Origin: Odobenus rosmarus divergens
Lineage: Eukaryota; Chordata; Mammalia; Carnivora; Odobenidae
Assembly (NCBI RefSeq): GCF_000321225.1
Contig: NW_004451008.1
Coordinates: forward strand, 1,012,511 to 1,076,510
Length of the DNA: 64,000 nucleotides
Reading direction: 5' to 3'
Positions 21,231 to 33,369 of the stretch are shown in pieces; position 1 is the first letter of the stretch, and each line of letters opens with the position of its first letter. Position numbers and translations under genes: made by a program. The notes under the pieces were generated by a model. The model made no database searches, had not been told where the DNA came from, and saw only the letters and a program-made list of their open reading frames with translations.

Positions 21231-23700
21231 GCCACAGCTCTCACTACTGCAGTTAATATTGAGACTGTAAGTAATATTTGTCATTTTTCTCTGCTACTTC
21301 CTGTTCTAGACTCCACCCTTGCCCTCAGCTACCATTTCTTGTAGTCTAGGTGGCTAGCCTGGTGAGATGACCCAGACCTTCAACCTCGGGGTTCTGAGCT
21401 CCTGGTTACCATGCCTTTATTAAGCCATGGCTCTGTAGCTACCCACTCACACTTAATCCTGGCCATGGGAGTACCAAGGGATATCCCAATGAGCCACCTG
21501 AACACCAAACATATTCCTCCCCACCTTCATTATGAAGCATAGTTCTACCTCCTCAGAGTCAATTCCCCTGATAGTACGGCAACTCATTTATGTATCTTTT
21601 GGTTTACTGGCAATAACCAGATGGTAGCCATAGCTTTAAGTTTAATGGGATGCTTAATATATTCCCTGGTGGAAGCATACCTCCCCTGGGAATCAAGACC
21701 TTTAGACCCACAGAGCCTAAGCTTGCAGGACAAGAAGTACACATTCTTTAAGTGGGAGTGATGGTAATGGGGGTCATTTCCTACTTCTACCAGCCGACTG
21801 CCAGACTCCTATGTTCTACCCAATGATTACACAGACTCCAATCCTCAGAGGGTATCCTCTCCAAGCTGCCACTTCAGCCACGCCTTTAAGAGGCCAATTC
21901 AATACTCTATTAGGTCAGCAGCCTCTGGACCATATAGTATGTGGTAGGACTAATGGATCCTACAGTTTTGTGCCCATGGACATACATTCAAAGGATTGTT
22001 ATGCAGTATTTCATGCTGGTAAATCAGATGCTCTGTCGCCCTTGGCTAGTGAACTGAGGCCTGGGGGCAGGAAAGGCAAGCCCATTCCTGGAATATACAT
22101 CAAACCCAATCAAGAAAAACGCTTCCCTTTTCAGAGTGGACACGGTCCAATGAAATCAACTTTTCACTAAGTGACTCATTGTTCTTGAGAGCTAACACTA
22201 TATTTGGACTCAGTGTTGGTTTCTGTTTCTGAAAAGTCAGACATTTAGCAATGCCAGCAGTTAGGTCCACCTGCGTGAAAGGGAGCTATGGGCCCATAAG
22301 TAGTGTGTCTTTACCTCTGCCTTCATGGCTGCTTTGTTCATGAACCTATTGTACAAACATGGATATGGCCAAGAATGAGGCAAACTGACATCCATTGGAA
22401 GAGCCACTCTGTCCAGCTTGTGGTATGCCTCTCTTGCAGGGATACTTACTGGTGGGCATGAAACATGTGGTACAAAGATGCTCACATTTTGAGCTCACTC
22501 TTAGAGGTTCATCTGTGCTTCCTCTCCAGACTGCTTTATTCCTGATTTTCCCATCTTTCTCCTTCTAGGCCCCTTGCCAATCAGCCAAGCCATTCACTGC
22601 TGTCCATGAATCTCTCTATGTACATATCCTTACCACAGGCCACTTCTCCCTCCATATAAGGTAGATGACCAGATGCAATGTCCAAACTCTGTCCAGTTGG
22701 GGAATTTTTCCTCACCACTGTCTCTCAGGGCCCCCTTGAGTGTGGATTAACACATGGTCCATGGTTGATTTGGGGCTTAAACCAACATACTCAATCCATC
22801 CATGAATCAGACCTGGTTATTTTCCTCCTTTGTTGGCTGATCAGAGGAACTCCCCCATGATACCATAGTTGTTAGCAGAGAAGTTATTGGTGTACTGGTG
22901 ATGAGTAATGAGTAAAACTGAGCTGACTTTCCTCACAGATTATTTGTGTCCTCTGTACCAGCTCCAGCAACATCCCAGAACGTACCACTTATGTCACACA
23001 ATGGCTTGTTGCTGGGCCTACCCAACATTACGGCTTGGTAATTCTGACAACTTTCAGCTCAAGATAGGCAGCTCTGGTCCCAGAGTTACTTGATTTCCTA
23101 AGAACGGGTCCTCTGTCTCTATCAGGGCTCAGTACCATGCTAGGAGCTGTTTATTGTCTTTGTTTTAATGGTATATAATTCTATTCTGCAGGTGGCAGGC
23201 CTTTCTTTAATGTATCAAGGATGCCCAGTGACAGCAAATTCTGTGGTAGTCATAATTATGATTTACCTTTTATCTGTCAAATGCTGAAGAGAATGAATAA
23301 GCTAACACATTCCCTTCTACCTGTGTACTGTCCGAGTTAACCCCAGGTGAAAGTTTTAGTAACTGCAAATGCTACAGAGGTCAGGGCCTATCACCACAAG
23401 CATGGAGTCATTTTCTTCTGGCCAGTGTATGATCCAACTCCAGAATCTCATCCTTAGAGTATGCTTCCTAGGACCATTTCTGTACCAACTGTCTTAAATT
23501 GGATTCTCCCTGAGTCAAGGATTCAGGTGCTAGTGATTTATTAAGGAAGGAACTAGTGAGGAAGTGGCAGAAGCAGGATAGCGGAGGAGAAGAGGCTAAG
23601 CAAGGCTGCAATTTCTGGTGAAGTGCCACCTTCAACCTGAATTGTAGATACCTCTGGGAGTAACTGACTCCTCAGTTTGTTCACCTGTTCGTTTCACAAC
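21231..23700. other. Low-copy-looking region, possibly a degraded ERV internal segment
   Basis: There is no gene with splice context. The text is evenly composed and unlike L1. An ORF at 21811-22170 (119 codons) encodes a proline/glycine-rich peptide that I do not recognise. The tone of the sequence (for example CACTTAATCCTGGCCATGGG and a GATTTATTAAGGAAGGAAC stretch near 23540) reminds me of MaLR/ERVL internal regions, but I cannot assign it. Confidence 0.3.
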
Positions 23701-23707
23701 AAAGAAG

Positions 23708-23733
23708 CTGTGTGTGTGTGTGTGTGGGGGGGT
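23708..23733 (+). repeat. (TG)n microsatellite with G run
   Basis: About nine TG units are followed by a seven-to-eight base G tract and GGTGG. Confidence 0.95.
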
Positions 23734-24819
23734 GGTTGAAGGTAGATGTAGAACACCCAGGCACCTCCCGCTCTCAGTAAGGATGGGCAGCCCCATTGCC
23801 TAGGAGAGAAAGCCTGTGAAGGTCATAGGTGCCGGCTGTTAACTGCCAAGCATGCAGAAGCTGGGGGATGGAGACACAGTGGTAAAAGGACTCTGAGGGC
23901 ATCTGGGCAGGGCCCCCTTCTGTCTACTCCAAAGTGATCCAGAAAGAAATACGCAGAAAATCAAGAGATCATGAGGGAGATGGAGTGGCTGGATGAGGTC
24001 AGACTGAGTAGATTTATGGAGAGGAAGTAAACTTGTGACTCCAATTATTGTATTAACAAGGGCATCACCATTACATTTGGTGGGGCTGTCAGTAGTGACT
24101 GGCACACAGAAGGCTCTGGGGGAATGAATTAGGTTAACACAGTAGCTGAGATTCTTTAGTAATTTCCTCCAGAACCCTTGTTAGGCTGGAGGAAAAAAAA
24201 CAGAGCAAAGACACAAATATCTCAAACATTTACTCTTGCTTACTCCTCTCTCCATGTCTGTTTCAAGGCCTCTTCTAGGAAACTTATTTTGAAGGGGTAA
24301 TGTGAAACACCTTGGCCTTATTCCTCCGCTCCCCAGCCCTTGCCAGCCCCTTTTCTTTCCCATCCCTCACTCTATAGTAAGTAGGCAAGTGAGTATAGTT
24401 AAGTATAGTAAGTAAGATGCTGCTTCCTCTCTTGGATGTCTGTACCTATTGAACGTTTATTATTCCCCTGCCTCCTCTGAGGGCTCAGCATTTGCTGCAA
24501 GTTCCAAATCATTGCTATCTAATCATATAAAACAAAATATGAGGTGCCAGAAAAGTGTAATAAATTATGAATATGAGAGCTCAGGGCCCAATTCTGTTCA
24601 AGCAAACGGGGGTGACTTTCAGAAGAACATGGGACCTGATTTGACTCTTAAGAGTACAGTGTGATGTAGAGAAGGTGGAGGGGAATTTGCCTTCAAGGGA
24701 GCTTAGGTATGTGAGTTAAAGGTATCTAGTACAGAGGACAGAGGCAGGAGAATGTGACATTAGTGCTTCCTAAGCTTGATCCTAATTTTTATTTTTCAGT
24801 TTAGAAATTATTTTCTACA
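23734..24819. other. Intergenic, no gene recognised
   Basis: Short unsupported frames only (23839-24105 minus, 24181-24363 minus, 24449-24664 plus). A few GTAAGTA-like repeats occur near 24376-24415. Confidence 0.45.
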
Positions 24820-25002
24820 GGGGCGCCTGGGTGGCTCAGTTGGTTGGGTGTCTGCCTTCGGCTCGGGTTGTGATCCCAGGGTCCTGGGATGGAGCCCCAT
24901 GTCGGGCTCCCTGCTCAGCAGGGAGCCTGCTTGTCCCTCTCCCCACTGTTCATGCTCTCTCTCTAGCTCTCTCTCTCTCTCAAATGAATAAAATCTTTAA
25001 AA
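24820..25002 (+). mobile_element. Carnivore tRNA-Lys SINE
   Basis: Sense SINE beginning GGGGCGCCTGGGTGGCTCAG. It is flanked by a perfect 15 bp duplication AAATTATTTTCTACA (24805-24819 and 25003-25017). Confidence 0.97.
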
Positions 25003-25227
25003 AAATTATTTTCTACAATGGAAGATGAAAACTTAGCTATCTTACAACTCACCCTTCACCCATACACACTTCTGTATCCCACTCCTGATATAATACTAAT
25101 AGTACCATGTTTGGTTAAATCAATATTCAATAATTGCATTTTTTGTTATATAAATGTTATTAGGTGAGCCAGATTTCATGGTTACATTTTCTTTCTTTTA
25201 AATTCTTCCTATGCCAGAGTTAATTTT

Positions 25228-25370
25228 TTTTGTTGTTGTTTGTTTGTTTTAAGTAGGCTCCATGCCCAGCGTGGAGCCCAATGCAAGGCTTGAACTCACA
25301 ACCCTGAGATCAGGACCTGAGCTGAGATCAAGAGTCGGATGCTTACCCAACTGAGCCACCAAGGCGCCCC
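25228..25370 (-). mobile_element. Carnivore tRNA-Lys SINE, shorter variant
   Basis: Antisense, starting TTTGTTTTAAGTAGGCTCC and CATGCCCAGCGTGGAGCCC and ending GAGCCACCAAGGCGCCCC. The CT-rich region is reduced compared with the common type. A TTTTTTGTTGTTG motif occurs on both sides. Confidence 0.92.
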
Positions 25371-26388
25371 ACATTTTTTGTTGTTGCTTGCTTAGTGTTC
25401 TTTTGTAGTATCACTAGTTTATCCCCCAATTCTGACAGAACTATAAAACTTTTCTCAATATATTTACTTATAAATATTAGATACTACCTTCATGTTTTGA
25501 GGGGGCCTGTGGGGGAACTGTCCCTCCAGAGCTGGCAATTTCTAATCCTACACTAAAGAGTACTGTCCTGGGACTTCATTTCATCTTCCTCTCAGGAACT
25601 CCCTTTGCCCTTCTCTGCTCTTTGAATTCTGTTCCTCTCTGCTGCCCCCAACTGTTCCTTCTTGGTTTACATGTTCTTGTTTTTGTGGGAAATACCAAAA
25701 CAGTGGTTTCTAGAAAGAGAGAGGGAAGCAGGGAGTAAAGGTGGGGATGGTTCCAAGAAAGTGTCCCGCATAAGGAAATGTGAGGTGAGCAGTTGGGGTA
25801 ATGCAAGAATGCTGTATGCTTTTGGAAGCTCTTCCTGAGAAAGGCAATACGTTTCAACCACAAAGAATTGGAAAGGTGAGGGCCTTAAGATAAAAGTTTA
25901 TATTCTTCAGCGCACATCACAGGCTTGGATTTCACATGAAAGACAGACAATCTCTCCCTAACCACCCAAAACAAGCATTAAAAAGCTGTACTTTGCCACA
26001 TATTGACAGAAGAAGGCACCGTTAAACCCAGATTCTTGTAAACCACCCCAAATCCACAAAAAGAATTGAAGAAAATGAAATAAATCTATGCAAATTCACT
26101 TAAAGGTAAAGAAAAAGAGAATTAATACATCTCAAGTGATAAAATCCTCCACCATTCCAAGGGAGATAGAAAACAAACAAAACAAACAAATCCAAACAAC
26201 ATAAAACAGCCATGAAGCAGAAGAAAAGACCGAACTAAATAACCTCAAAAAGTACTTGGAGATATAAAAAACCGCCTATAATCAGAAATTAAAAACATAA
26301 ATGGATTTGGAAAAAGAACAGGAAGAAATTAAGAGAGTTGCTTGAACTCAAGAAATAAATAGAACAAAAGAAAAATCATCTCAGGATT
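25371..26388. other. Intergenic, no gene recognised
   Basis: A-rich stretch from about 26000 to 26390 with AAACAAACAAAACAAAC simple sequence. Its style suggests an old L1 in sense orientation, but no diagnostic segment was recognised. Confidence 0.4.
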
Positions 26389-26400
26389 GAAGAGTAAATT

Positions 26401-26588
26401 TTTCTTTTTTTTTGGAGAAAGAGTGGGTGGGGAGGGGCAGAGGGAGAAGGAGTCTTAAGCAGGCTTCACACCCAGTGCAGAGCCCAATGTGGGGCTGGAC
26501 GCAGGGCTGGATCTCACGACCCTGAGATCATGACCTGAGCCAAAATCTAGAGTCGGATGCTTAACCGACTGAGCCACTGAAGAGGCCC
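26401..26588 (-). mobile_element. Carnivore tRNA-Lys SINE
   Basis: Antisense SINE with GATCATGACCTGAGCCAAAA and CTTAACCGACTGAGCCACTG. It carries a small internal duplication around GGGGCTGGACGCAGGGCTGG and is flanked by GAAGAG(G)TAATTT-like repeats. Confidence 0.92.
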
Positions 26589-26614
26589 TGAAGAGGTAAT
26601 TTTAAGAAGTTAAG

Positions 26615-27047
26615 TGTGTTAGTTTCCTAGGGCTGCCGGAACAAATCACCACAGGCTGGGTGACTGGAAACAGCAGAAATGGATTCTCTGGCCATTCTAG
26701 AGGTTGGAAGTCTGCCATCAAGATGTCAGCAAGGCAGGTCCCTTCTGGAGCTCTCTCCTCGCTTCTGGTGGCTGCCAGCAATCCCTGGGCTTTTTGGTTT
26801 GTACCTGCATCACTGTCATCTCTGCCTCCGACTTCACATTCTCTTCTTTTCTATGTTTGCTCCCGTTTTCTTTTCTAAGGACACTTGCCATTGGAATTAG
26901 AGCCCACCCAGGTCATCTGCGATGATCTCATCTAGAGATCTATGCCATTATTACAACTGCAAAAACTCCTTTCCCCAAAAAAGTCACACTGACAGTCTTT
27001 GAGTGGACCTATCTTTTGGGGGGGGGGCCACCACTCGACCGGCTACA
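26615..27047 (+). mobile_element. Solo LTR, MaLR/MLT1-like
   Basis: The element starts TGTGTTAGTTTCCTAGGGCT and GCCGGAACAAATCACC, continues through GGTTGGAAGTCTGCCATCAAG and CTTCTGGTGGCTGCCAGCAA, and ends GGCCACCACTCGACCGGCTACA. The TG...CA termini and this text fit a solo ERVL-MaLR LTR of about 430 bp. No internal region is attached on either side. Confidence 0.75.
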
Positions 27048-27359
27048 GCACCCAAGGCAGAACAGGCTCAAATGTAAATTTAGTAAGTGGCACTAAAGAA
27101 ATACAAGCAAACAGCCAAGACATTAAATGAAACAGCAAAGTAAAAAGGGTCAGGAAGGAAACCGTTGACACAGAAGACAAGCAAAGCAACATGGGTAAAC
27201 TTGGAGTCCTTAAAGAAGAAATATAAAATATGGAACAGCTATACCTGAAGAAATAAAATAAACACCAATCTACAAACTGAAAGGATCTACCAGAAAGCTG
27301 AAAAGATGAATCTGAAATTTTCAACTCCAGAATAAGCTAATAAAGCTATCTTATTCCTG

Positions 27360-28520
27360 CCCTCTACGTGTCTGTTTTTTCACTGAGCCCACTGTGGCTT
27401 AATTACTGTGGCTTCCCAGTAAGTATCAAAATCAGGAAATACAAGTGCTTCAACACTGTTGTTCTTTTTCAGAATTGTTCTGGGTATTCTAGGTCCTGTG
27501 CATTTCCATATAAATTTTACAATCTACTTGTCTATATATAACAAGTATAACAAAGCCTATCATGTTTCTGATTAGAATTGTGTTTAATCTTTAGATCAAT
27601 TTGGAGAGCAATGACATTTAGCAACATTGAGGTTTCCAATCTATCTCCATTTACTTAGGGCTTTGCTTGCTTTCATCTGTTTTGTAGTTTCCAGCATACA
27701 GTCCTACACATATTTTGTTAGATTTATACTCAAGTGTTTCATGTATAGTGTATTATTTATAAATGGTACTATTTTTAAAAATTACATTTCTAATCACTGA
27801 CTTTTACGATATAGAACTTAATTGATTTTTTATATTGACCATGTATCTTGTGGTTTGATACCTTCACTTATGAGTCCCAGTTATCTGTTTTGTAGAATTT
27901 GGGGGTTTTCTATATAGAAAATCATTCATCTATGAATAGAAACAGTTTTTATTTCTTTCTTTTCAATATGTATAAAGTCACTTTTTATCTTATTGAACTC
28001 AGTTTGATGTTGAATAGGGTTTTGGGAGTAAACATCCTTACTTCATTTCTGACTTAGCAGCAAAGCAGTCAATCTTTCACTGGTTAAGTATGATGCTGTA
28101 GGTTCTCTGTAGATATCTTTATCACAGAAGAAATAGCTTTCTTCTATTCCTTGTTTGCTATATTTTTACCATAAATGTAATATTTTGTCTGTTATTTCTA
28201 TTTGATGCTTTTTTATAGTTTCCACCTCTCTGCTAAAACTCCCCCCATTCACACATTTTCCACCTTTTCCACTAGAGCCTTTACCATATTATTTAAGTTA
28301 TAATTCCAACATGTGAATCATATAGTCTGGTTCTGCTGCTTACTTTGGCTGACAATGGATTATATTTTTATATCTTCCCTTTTTTGTGTGTATTTTTTAT
28401 TTTGGTTGAAAGGCAGACATTATGTGTAGGACAGTAATGACTGAGGTAAATAGTATTTATGCCTGGAATTGGGCACTCTTCTTCTGCTAGGCCATAAGTA
28501 TTGTGGGAGGGTGAGTCAAT
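27360..28520 (-). mobile_element. Old L1 ORF2 fragment
   Basis: It reads TCTGGGTATTCTAGGTCCTG, then TTTAGATCAATTTGGAGAGC, AACATTGAGGTTTCCAATC and TTGATGTTGAATAGGG, a hallmark reverse complement of L1 ORF2. After about 28150 it passes into another L1M segment with TTTTTATAGTTTCCACCTC and AGTCTGGTTCTGCTGC. It is frame-broken. Confidence 0.85.
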
Positions 28521-28678
28521 TTAGAGAGAGAAAAAATGAGTGGGGAGGGGCCAAGGGAGAGGGAGAAGCAGGCTCCCCATTGAGTGCAGAGCCCAATGTG
28601 GGGCTCAATCCCAGCACTCCAGGATCATGACCTGAGCCGAAGGCAGACGCTTAACCGACTGAGCCACCCAGGCACTCC
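28521..28678 (-). mobile_element. Carnivore tRNA-Lys SINE
   Basis: Antisense SINE with CAGGATCATGACCTGAGCCG and GCTTAACCGACTGAGCCACC. It is followed by a (TTTTG)n tract at 28681-28706. Confidence 0.92.
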
Positions 28679-28680
28679 TT

Positions 28681-28706
28681 GGTTTTGTTTTGTTTTGTTT
28701 TGTTTT
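28681..28706 (+). repeat. (TTTTG)n simple repeat
   Basis: About five TTTTG units adjoin the SINE. Confidence 0.95.
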
Positions 28707-30570
28707 CTATATTTAGTTTCAGTTCACCAATGGCTTCCAATTCTAGTGTTCCCCTGTACTTATGCTGGGACAGGTTTACCTTTTTCTCAATGTTCCTGTT
28801 CCACTCTTAGCTTTAGGCCTTGACTGTCTGCCTTTGCCTGCATTTCGAAGGATGTCTCTCCACCCTCTTGCTCCTCCCCTAGAGGTAGATGGCAAATGCT
28901 TCTTACAACCAGTGCTTGGTTGCCTAGTTGGGGCAGGATGCCTTGGTCCCACCTCAGTCTTAGGCAGGCCCTATGCCTCTGAGACCTCAGTGACCCTGTC
29001 CTCCCCCAGCAGTAGGAGACCTCTGTTGGTCTGAGCCCCTGAGGACTTTTTTTCTTCCTGCTCCTCCCAGCCATAATCAGTCTTCACCTATGCCCTGGGA
29101 GTCATAGGGATGCTGCCCTTGGCCCAGCGGCTGCATTTCCAGACAAAGCTTCCTGCCTTTCCTGCAACAGAGACTGCTCCCCTCCTCCGGGCCTGTATCA
29201 CAAGGATACTTTCTCCTCTAGTCCCCTGCTCTTCCAACGAGACTTCTTTGTGAATGAATACCTTGTGGGGGTCCATCGAGAAAAGCCTGCAAGTATGAAA
29301 TCCCTTACTTCTGTTCTCTCAGATTATCTCTCAGATTCTTTTCTTGGGATCCTGTTGTCTCAGATTATCCCACATTCACATTCAGACTTTAGCAACTGGA
29401 TAAACGTGTTAGCTGAAACCTTCTTCCCTGCTTATGATCTGACCCCATATTCTTCCTGTGCTTTTCTATAAGTGAGTCAGTGTTTGTGTCTGGTCTCTTT
29501 TTAGAGACTCCTGTATTTCATTAGAGTTAGAATAACCAGCTGTCCTGTAACCTTAACTATCTAGTGAGTTCAAGAAAAGTTGCAATTTTGTAGATTGTCT
29601 TCTGGCTTCTTTCAGGATTTTTTATCTTTGATTTTCTGTAATTTGAAAATGATATGCCAAGGTAGAGTAGGTTTTAAAAATTTATCCTACTTGGTATTCT
29701 CTAGACTTTGTGGATCTGTGGTTAGCGCCTGACACTTATTTGGGGGAAATTCTGTCATTAATGTTTCATATATTCCTTCTGTTCCTTTCTCTTTTCTCCT
29801 TCTGACATGTCCATTATATGTATGTTACAACTTTTGTACTATCACACAGTCCTTGGATATTCTATTCTGCTTTTTTCAGTTTTTGTTCTCTTTGCTTTGC
29901 AGTTTTGGGAGATTTCTATTGGTATATTCTCAAGCTCAGGGATTCTTCATCTGTGTCCAGTCTACTAATAAGCCCACCAAAGGCTTTTTTTTTTTTTTTT
30001 TCCATTTCTGTTACAGTGTTTTTGATTGCAAGTATTTCTTTTTGGTTCTTTCTTAGGATTTCCATCTCTCTGCTTACATTGCCCATCTCTTCTTGCACGC
30101 TATTTTACCCCTTAGAGCCCTTAGCGTATTAATCATAGTCATTTTAAATTTCCTGGGCTGATAGGTTGTTCTCAGTATTGCAATTACAAACAGTGCCACA
30201 GTGAATATTCTCATGACACATATTGTCATATTGCTGGAGATATAGATTCCCACAAGTGGGTACATTCCCAGAACTGAAATTCCTGGCTCAAAAGGTAAAT
30301 GATTATGTCATTTTGTTAAATACTGTCAAATTTCCTCCACAATGATTTTACTGGTTTGCATTTTTACCCACAACATATGAGGGTTAGCAGTCTCCTCATA
30401 ACTTTGCATCAGAATATTATACGATGCAATTTTTCCCAATCTGAAAGGTGAGAAATGGTATTTGTGATTTTCATTTTCATTTCTCTGAGTAAGACTGGAT
30501 ATCTTTTCCTATGTTTATAGGCTATTTTTATATCCTTTGTTGTGTGTGTGATCTGTTCACATCTTTTGCA
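28707..30570 (-). mobile_element. Old L1M tract, several degraded segments
   Basis: Characteristic antisense L1M text appears: TTGATTTTCTGTAATTTGAA, ATATATTCCTTCTGTTCC, TCCTTGGATATTCTATTCTG, TCTGTTACAGTGTTTTTGAT and ATTTCCATCTCTCTGCTTAC. The later part, 30190-30560, matches the L1 3'-side text (GTGAATATTCTCATGAC, GAACTGAAATTCCTGGC). All frames are broken. Confidence 0.75.
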
Positions 30571-30754
30571 TATTTTTCTGTCATATGTGTGCTCTGGGGA
30601 TCAGAGCAGCCCATGAAAATGGGGAACTTAATCTGTTACAAGATCAAGATTTCCATGAAATAAAGCTGTCATTCATGAGAATCAAAATCATTTTTGGGGT
30701 GAAGACAAAGAAACCTCCCTGTGGGTTTTCACAAAGACCACTGAGATATTTTCC

Positions 30755-31115
30755 TTCCGTTTGGCTTTGCTTTCAAGGATCTTTTTGTAGTTTTGGCCTG
30801 GTGAAAACCACCTTGCTACATGAATAACCACATGCACAGTGGTGTTATTAGCCTTCTGCTGTACTTGTTCATTGTGGATGACACGTTTCCTCTCACCTGG
30901 ACCACCTGGCCAATTTGCTGACCTTCATAGTGTCCTCACACAAACTGAACTCAACATCCTTATGGATGGGCATGGATTGAACATTATATTCCATCTTAAC
31001 AACTTGGAAAGAGGGGAAAGCAATCTTCCTATGCATGTGGGAAGGTGCACTGAAATGCCTTTTAGGGTTCTTGCTCTAGTGAGAAGTTAGAGGGATCAAA
31101 CTTCATTTTGGCTGC
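30755..31115 (-). pseudogene. RPL26: RPL26 processed pseudogene
   Basis: On the minus strand, GCAGCCAAAATGAAGTTTG (ATG at 31106-31104) matches the start of RPL26, which encodes the 60S ribosomal protein uL24. The following codons track the gene: AAAGGCATTTCAGTGCACC, CCTTCCCACATGC, TCCCCTCTTTCCAAG, ATCCATGCCCATCC, GGTCAGCAAATTGGCC, AACACCACTGTGCATGTGG and AAAAAGATCCTTGAAAGC. All introns of the parent are absent, as in a retrocopy. An early TAA (codon 15), another stop and several small indels remove coding ability, and similarity fades near codon 120 of about 145. No poly(A) tail is visible. The small frames on the opposite strand (30585-30827 and 30839-31090) are shadows. Confidence 0.9.
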
Positions 31116-32030
31116 TATTGTTTCAGTAATGACCACCAGAGAGGGGAAAAAAAGGCTGATGTAGACGCTTCTACTTACCTTTGCCACTGTTTTCTATGAT
31201 CATCACTAACTCAAAGTATCTGTTAGAGGGAGGGCAAGTGAGGGACTGAGCCTGAGGAGCAGTGAACCAGTCCTGTGTGGGTTGCAATGCCCAACAAACT
31301 AGCAACCAAGGGGCGAGGGGTCTCTAATGCATCTGTTAAGGGTGGTGCTGGTGCCTGAGAGTTACCTCGATTCTACAGTCCCCATTAAAGGAAAAGAGAT
31401 CTCAACTGACCCCAGATTCCATTAGGAGACAGATGTCCAATGGTCAGAACATAACCTGCCTGAATCAGGAAATAAACTATTGTCTTGGGTCTGTATGACA
31501 AAAGTTTTTCAGGCATCAATGCTAGAGTGTAGCCCAAACCCTTGACACAGCCAGAAGACAGATGAGCCCAGACCCGTCCTCAGAAATGGACCACTCCAAG
31601 GCAGAGGCTCAGCCAACCCAGGCAGCTCAACCCAGCTCAGGGTCAGGCCTCTGAAACTTTGAAACTTGGCATTTTATGACAAAAAGTATGCTTTTAGTTC
31701 ACAAAGTTTTATCTCAGTATCTTTTGAGGCTTATTACCCAGCTAGGAAGGCAGCCTCCTATTTTCAGATGAAACAATTAAGACTCAGAGAGGTTTGCTCC
31801 ACCTGTCCAAGATCATACAACTATTGAGAAGAGCCAAGACTCCAAAATACCTGGCTTCTCGTCCTCTGCTTTTTGTTTCTGGGTTTATTCCAGCAGGATT
31901 CTTCCCAGATGCAGAACCACTCCCATAAGCTGAGAGTCTATGATTTCAAAACTGAGACCAAAATGTTAATATTAGGGGAGTGAAGCTTTGTTTAATTAGA
32001 CAGGCTCAGCAAACAGAAACCAACAGATGA
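31116..32030. other. Intergenic with a MIR fragment
   Basis: No gene is seen. A MIR core lies at about 31715-31865. Confidence 0.5.
31715..31865 (-). repeat. MIR fragment
   Basis: TTTTCAGATGAAACAATTAAG, ACTCAGAGAGGTTTGCTCC, then CTGTCCAAGATCATACAAC is an antisense MIR core. Confidence 0.8.
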
Positions 32031-32032
32031 TT

Positions 32033-32231
32033 TTTTTAAAGATTTTATTTATTTATTTGACAGAGGGAGAGAGACAGCACAAGCAGGGGCAGTGGCAGGC
32101 AGAGGCAGAGGGAGAAGCAGGCTCCCCACAGAGCAGGGGGAGCCTGATGTGGGACCTGATCCCAGGACCCTGGGATCATGACCTGAGCCGAAGGCAGATG
32201 CTTAACCAACTGAGCCACCCAGGTGCCCCCC
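32033..32231 (-). mobile_element. Carnivore tRNA-Lys SINE
   Basis: Full-length antisense SINE, AAAGATTTTATTTATTTATT through GGGATCATGACCTGAGCCG to CCACCCAGGTGCCCCCC. The flanking duplication is weak (ATGATTTT on both sides). Confidence 0.95.
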
Positions 32232-33365
32232 AATACATGATTTTATAGATAGGTCCCTTTTCCTCTCCCACAACTTCCCCCAGTGTGATGAGCACACAGT
32301 CCATCACCCCGTACAACCACCCTCCTGATGTACCACCAGCTATTTCCTCCACGGTCCCGCCACTAGGTTGTCTTTCCCCACTTGTCTTAGCTCTGTGTAA
32401 CATTGATCCAAGTCTTGCCAATGCAGGATCAGTTTTAAAAAATTAGGTCCTAAAAAATATCTATGTCCTAGGCCTTCTTTAGACTCCATTCTTTCTTAGC
32501 TTATAATGGCACCCACTCATGCTTATGACATTCACCTCAGATACATTTCTGTGCTCAAGGCAGCTACACGTTTACAAGCTAGAGCCTGTCATTCCATCTT
32601 GAGAGTAGGAATTCCCTTCTAATATGAGAGGAAGAGCGTGCTGACCTCTAGGACACTTTGGTACAAAAGAACAAGGTACCTTTCTTTCCTCTGGGCAGCT
32701 GTAGCCTTGCACAAGGGTTTGGGTTGACAAGGGAAATTCTGGCAGAGTTTTCAACCCTGTTAGCTCCCTTGGCCAGGCATCTCTGTGCAACACTCCAAAT
32801 GCACAATTACACCAGGCAGCCCTTGGTCGGGGAGCCATGAAGAGTGCTACCTTAAGATTTCTGTTAGTGGCTAACAAGACAAGTTGACATGATCATCTCA
32901 CAGTTTGTAATCATACTTGCAAGATTTAATATTTGCTCCCAGTCCAGTAAGTTCCACGAGAGAAGGGACCCTTTACTCACTCCATATGCCAGTGTCTATT
33001 ACAGTGCGTGGCTCCTAGTAAGCACCCATTATTTGTTACTTGTTTTCATAGCTGTGGCTTCAATACTATGGGAAGAGCAAAGAATTTACCTCATAACTCA
33101 GACATGACCACTGTCCAAAAGTTTATCTATGGCAAACTTGGGAACCCATACAGGGAAGAGCGAAGCAGAGGGGCAGCCATTTCAAGAGCAGAGAATGCTA
33201 ACTAGTGGTCAGCCAAGGTTACAAACACTTGGCCAGATTCTGCAATCGCCTCATTTAAATAGAGTAGCTATAGAAATGACCGGCCCTTTCCTGACCATTG
33301 TTCTTTCCAATCCCTTGCTGGTCTCTTCCTCCAAGCCATTTCTGAGACCACAGCCAGTGTGAAAA
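32232..33365. other. Intergenic, no gene recognised
   Basis: Small frames on both strands only. A MIR/L2-like snippet is suspected at about 32950-33030 (CGAGAGAAGGGACCC ... GTGCGTGGCTCCTAGTAAGC). Confidence 0.4.
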
Positions 33366-33369
33366 CTAA

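Noticed and set aside
21811..22170. 119-codon plus-strand frame as a real gene
   Set aside because: No splice, promoter or domain support; the surrounding sequence looks like an old retroelement.
30585..31090. Plus-strand frames of 80 and 83 codons
   Set aside because: They are antisense shadows of the RPL26 pseudogene on the minus strand.
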